Origin: a virus
Reading direction: 5' to 3' (one strand)
Length of the DNA stretch: 64,000 bases
IMG/VR virus record: IMGVR_UViG_3300038463_000730
Location: 62,001-126,000 of that record
Shown piece by piece: positions 63,271 to 64,000 of this stretch (positions are counted from its first letter, which is position 1; every line of letters starts with the position of its first letter). The position numbers and the translations under genes are program-made. Under the pieces are notes generated by a model. That model was not told the DNA's origin. It was given only the letters and a program-made list of their open reading frames with translations, and made no database searches.

Positions 63271-64000
63271 TTAGGATGAACCTGAAGGCACGACCGACAC
63301 ACTATTTGCAACGAAATATTGATTTTCTTGCGCTGTCAATGTCAGAACTTGACCTACAACCCCATCCAAATTAAATGCTGTAACCTGAACGCTGCTAACT
63401 CCAGCAACTCCCTGGGCGACAGCTACCAATGACGATGAACTTAACGTACCTCCAAGTGTATTTGTATTTATAGCAGCAGTTACGGCATTGTTCACGTTTT
63501 GTAGCACGACAGCTGAACCATTAGCATATGTCGAATTAACAACTATTGCCAATGTGATATCAACAAGCAATTCGGTAGCAGCTTTAATCAAAACATCTGC
63601 ACTAATCGGGCGATTTGGTTCCAATGCAACAGTGGATGTTCCGATCAATCCATTGTAATTGAAGTTGATCGTTATTCTCTCGTTTGGTTGAGGTCCGAGG
63701 TAGTTATACGTGGCCAAATATCGTGAGCTGACAACCGGCTGATTCATAGTCGCAACAGTCAATTTCCCAGTGCTGGTCGTATTGAAACCGCTGCTTACAT
63801 AGATCTGATCGATCAGTGCCCAGCCTTTGTTTCCATAGACTGTTCCATTTCGAGTGAAATAGAGGTTCTCCTGGTCACCAATTGTCGCGATATAGAACGT
63901 CGCCTGCAATGTCTGACCAAGTACGATCGGTGTATTCTGGTTGTTTGTTGTTGCTGGCAACCTGATCTGAAGAGGCCCGAGCGCCGGATTCTCGATTGCT
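63271..64000 (-). CDS. Baseplate-J-like protein, C-terminal part (truncated by window)
   Basis: The frame is open to the window edge (reading AIENPALGPLQIRLPATTNN), so the TTG at 63960 is not taken as a start. At least 243 residues are visible. The end, AVTAAINTNTLGGTLSSSSLVA then VAQGVAGVSSVQVTAF, matches the C-terminal pattern of baseplate J-type wedge proteins. It precedes the giant tail protein by 24 bases, consistent with a baseplate operon. Confidence 0.72.
   Translation of the reverse strand, partial: AIENPALGPLQIRLPATTNNQNTPIVLGQTLQATFYIATIGDQENLYFTRNGTVYGNKGWALIDQIYVSSGFNTTSTGKLTVATMNQPVVSSRYLATYNYLGPQPNERITINFNYNGLIGTSTVALEPNRPISADVLIKAATELLVDITLAIVVNSTYANGSAVVLQNVNNAVTAAINTNTLGGTLSSSSLVAVAQGVAGVSSVQVTAFNLDGVVGQVLTLTAQENQYFVANSVSVVPSGSS

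Noticed and set aside
63958-63960. TTG at 63960 as the start of the last gene
   Set aside because: The frame stays open to the window edge with normal composition, and there is no ribosome site, so the gene is truncated by the window.
1-64000. Insertion sequences, integrase or attachment sites
   Set aside because: No transposase, recombinase, terminal inverted repeats or target duplications were recognised. The mobile genes seen are HNH endonucleases only.

Overview
The window is a piece of a large tailed bacteriophage genome, most likely a myovirus. Both ends cut through genes. Genes are tightly packed, often with ATGA or TAATG stop/start overlaps, and there are no rRNA or convincing tRNA genes. 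It carries a virion baseplate/tail module, giant repetitive fibre genes, a replication module (DnaB-like helicase, DnaC-like loader, UvsW-like helicase), a B12-dependent ribonucleotide reductase, a PIN-PhoH protein, a sigma-like factor and three HNH endonucleases. The host cannot be named from the sequence.

Layout. 1-1724 (+): the end of one gene and four small genes, the last cupin-like. 1725-2063: non-coding gap between convergent transcripts. 2064-8825 (-): accessory enzymes: HNH endonuclease, zinc-finger proteins, HAD phosphatase, glycosyltransferase, DEDDh exonuclease, CX5R phosphatase, FAD oxidoreductase, membrane metallopeptidase. 8904-12308 (-) and 12385-25979 (+): a divergent fibre locus, with three adhesin-type genes on one side and a 1956-residue fibre plus three tandem beta-roll fibre paralogues and a small protein on the other. 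The two halves share a 76-bp control region framed by a 9-bp inverted repeat. 25989-31571 (-): methionine aminopeptidase, PhoH and small unknown genes, including a gene apparently split by an 18-bp tandem duplication. 31571-42901 (-): RNR, sigma-like factor, FmdB-like zinc ribbons, cupin-like protein, replication proteins, HNH endonucleases. 42885-46718 (-): glycosidase-like protein, a paralogous pair of unknown proteins and a tubulin/FtsZ-superfamily GTPase. 46733-53302 (-): an RmlB-like sugar dehydratase and three glycosyltransferases among small genes. 53338-64000 (-): very large structural proteins (1069 and 2231 residues) and a truncated baseplate-J-like protein.

How it fits together. 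The right end builds the baseplate and tail, and the divergent locus supplies receptor-binding fibres. The sugar cluster could glycosylate the virion or alter the host surface. RNR, helicases and loader support replication. The tubulin-like protein with two adjacent paralogous candidate partners is the best lead for an undescribed system, possibly a phage cytoskeleton that positions DNA or capsids. Four short genes not obvious from long-ORF inspection were recovered at 3082-3261, 26537-26710, 31464-31571 and 35024-35185.
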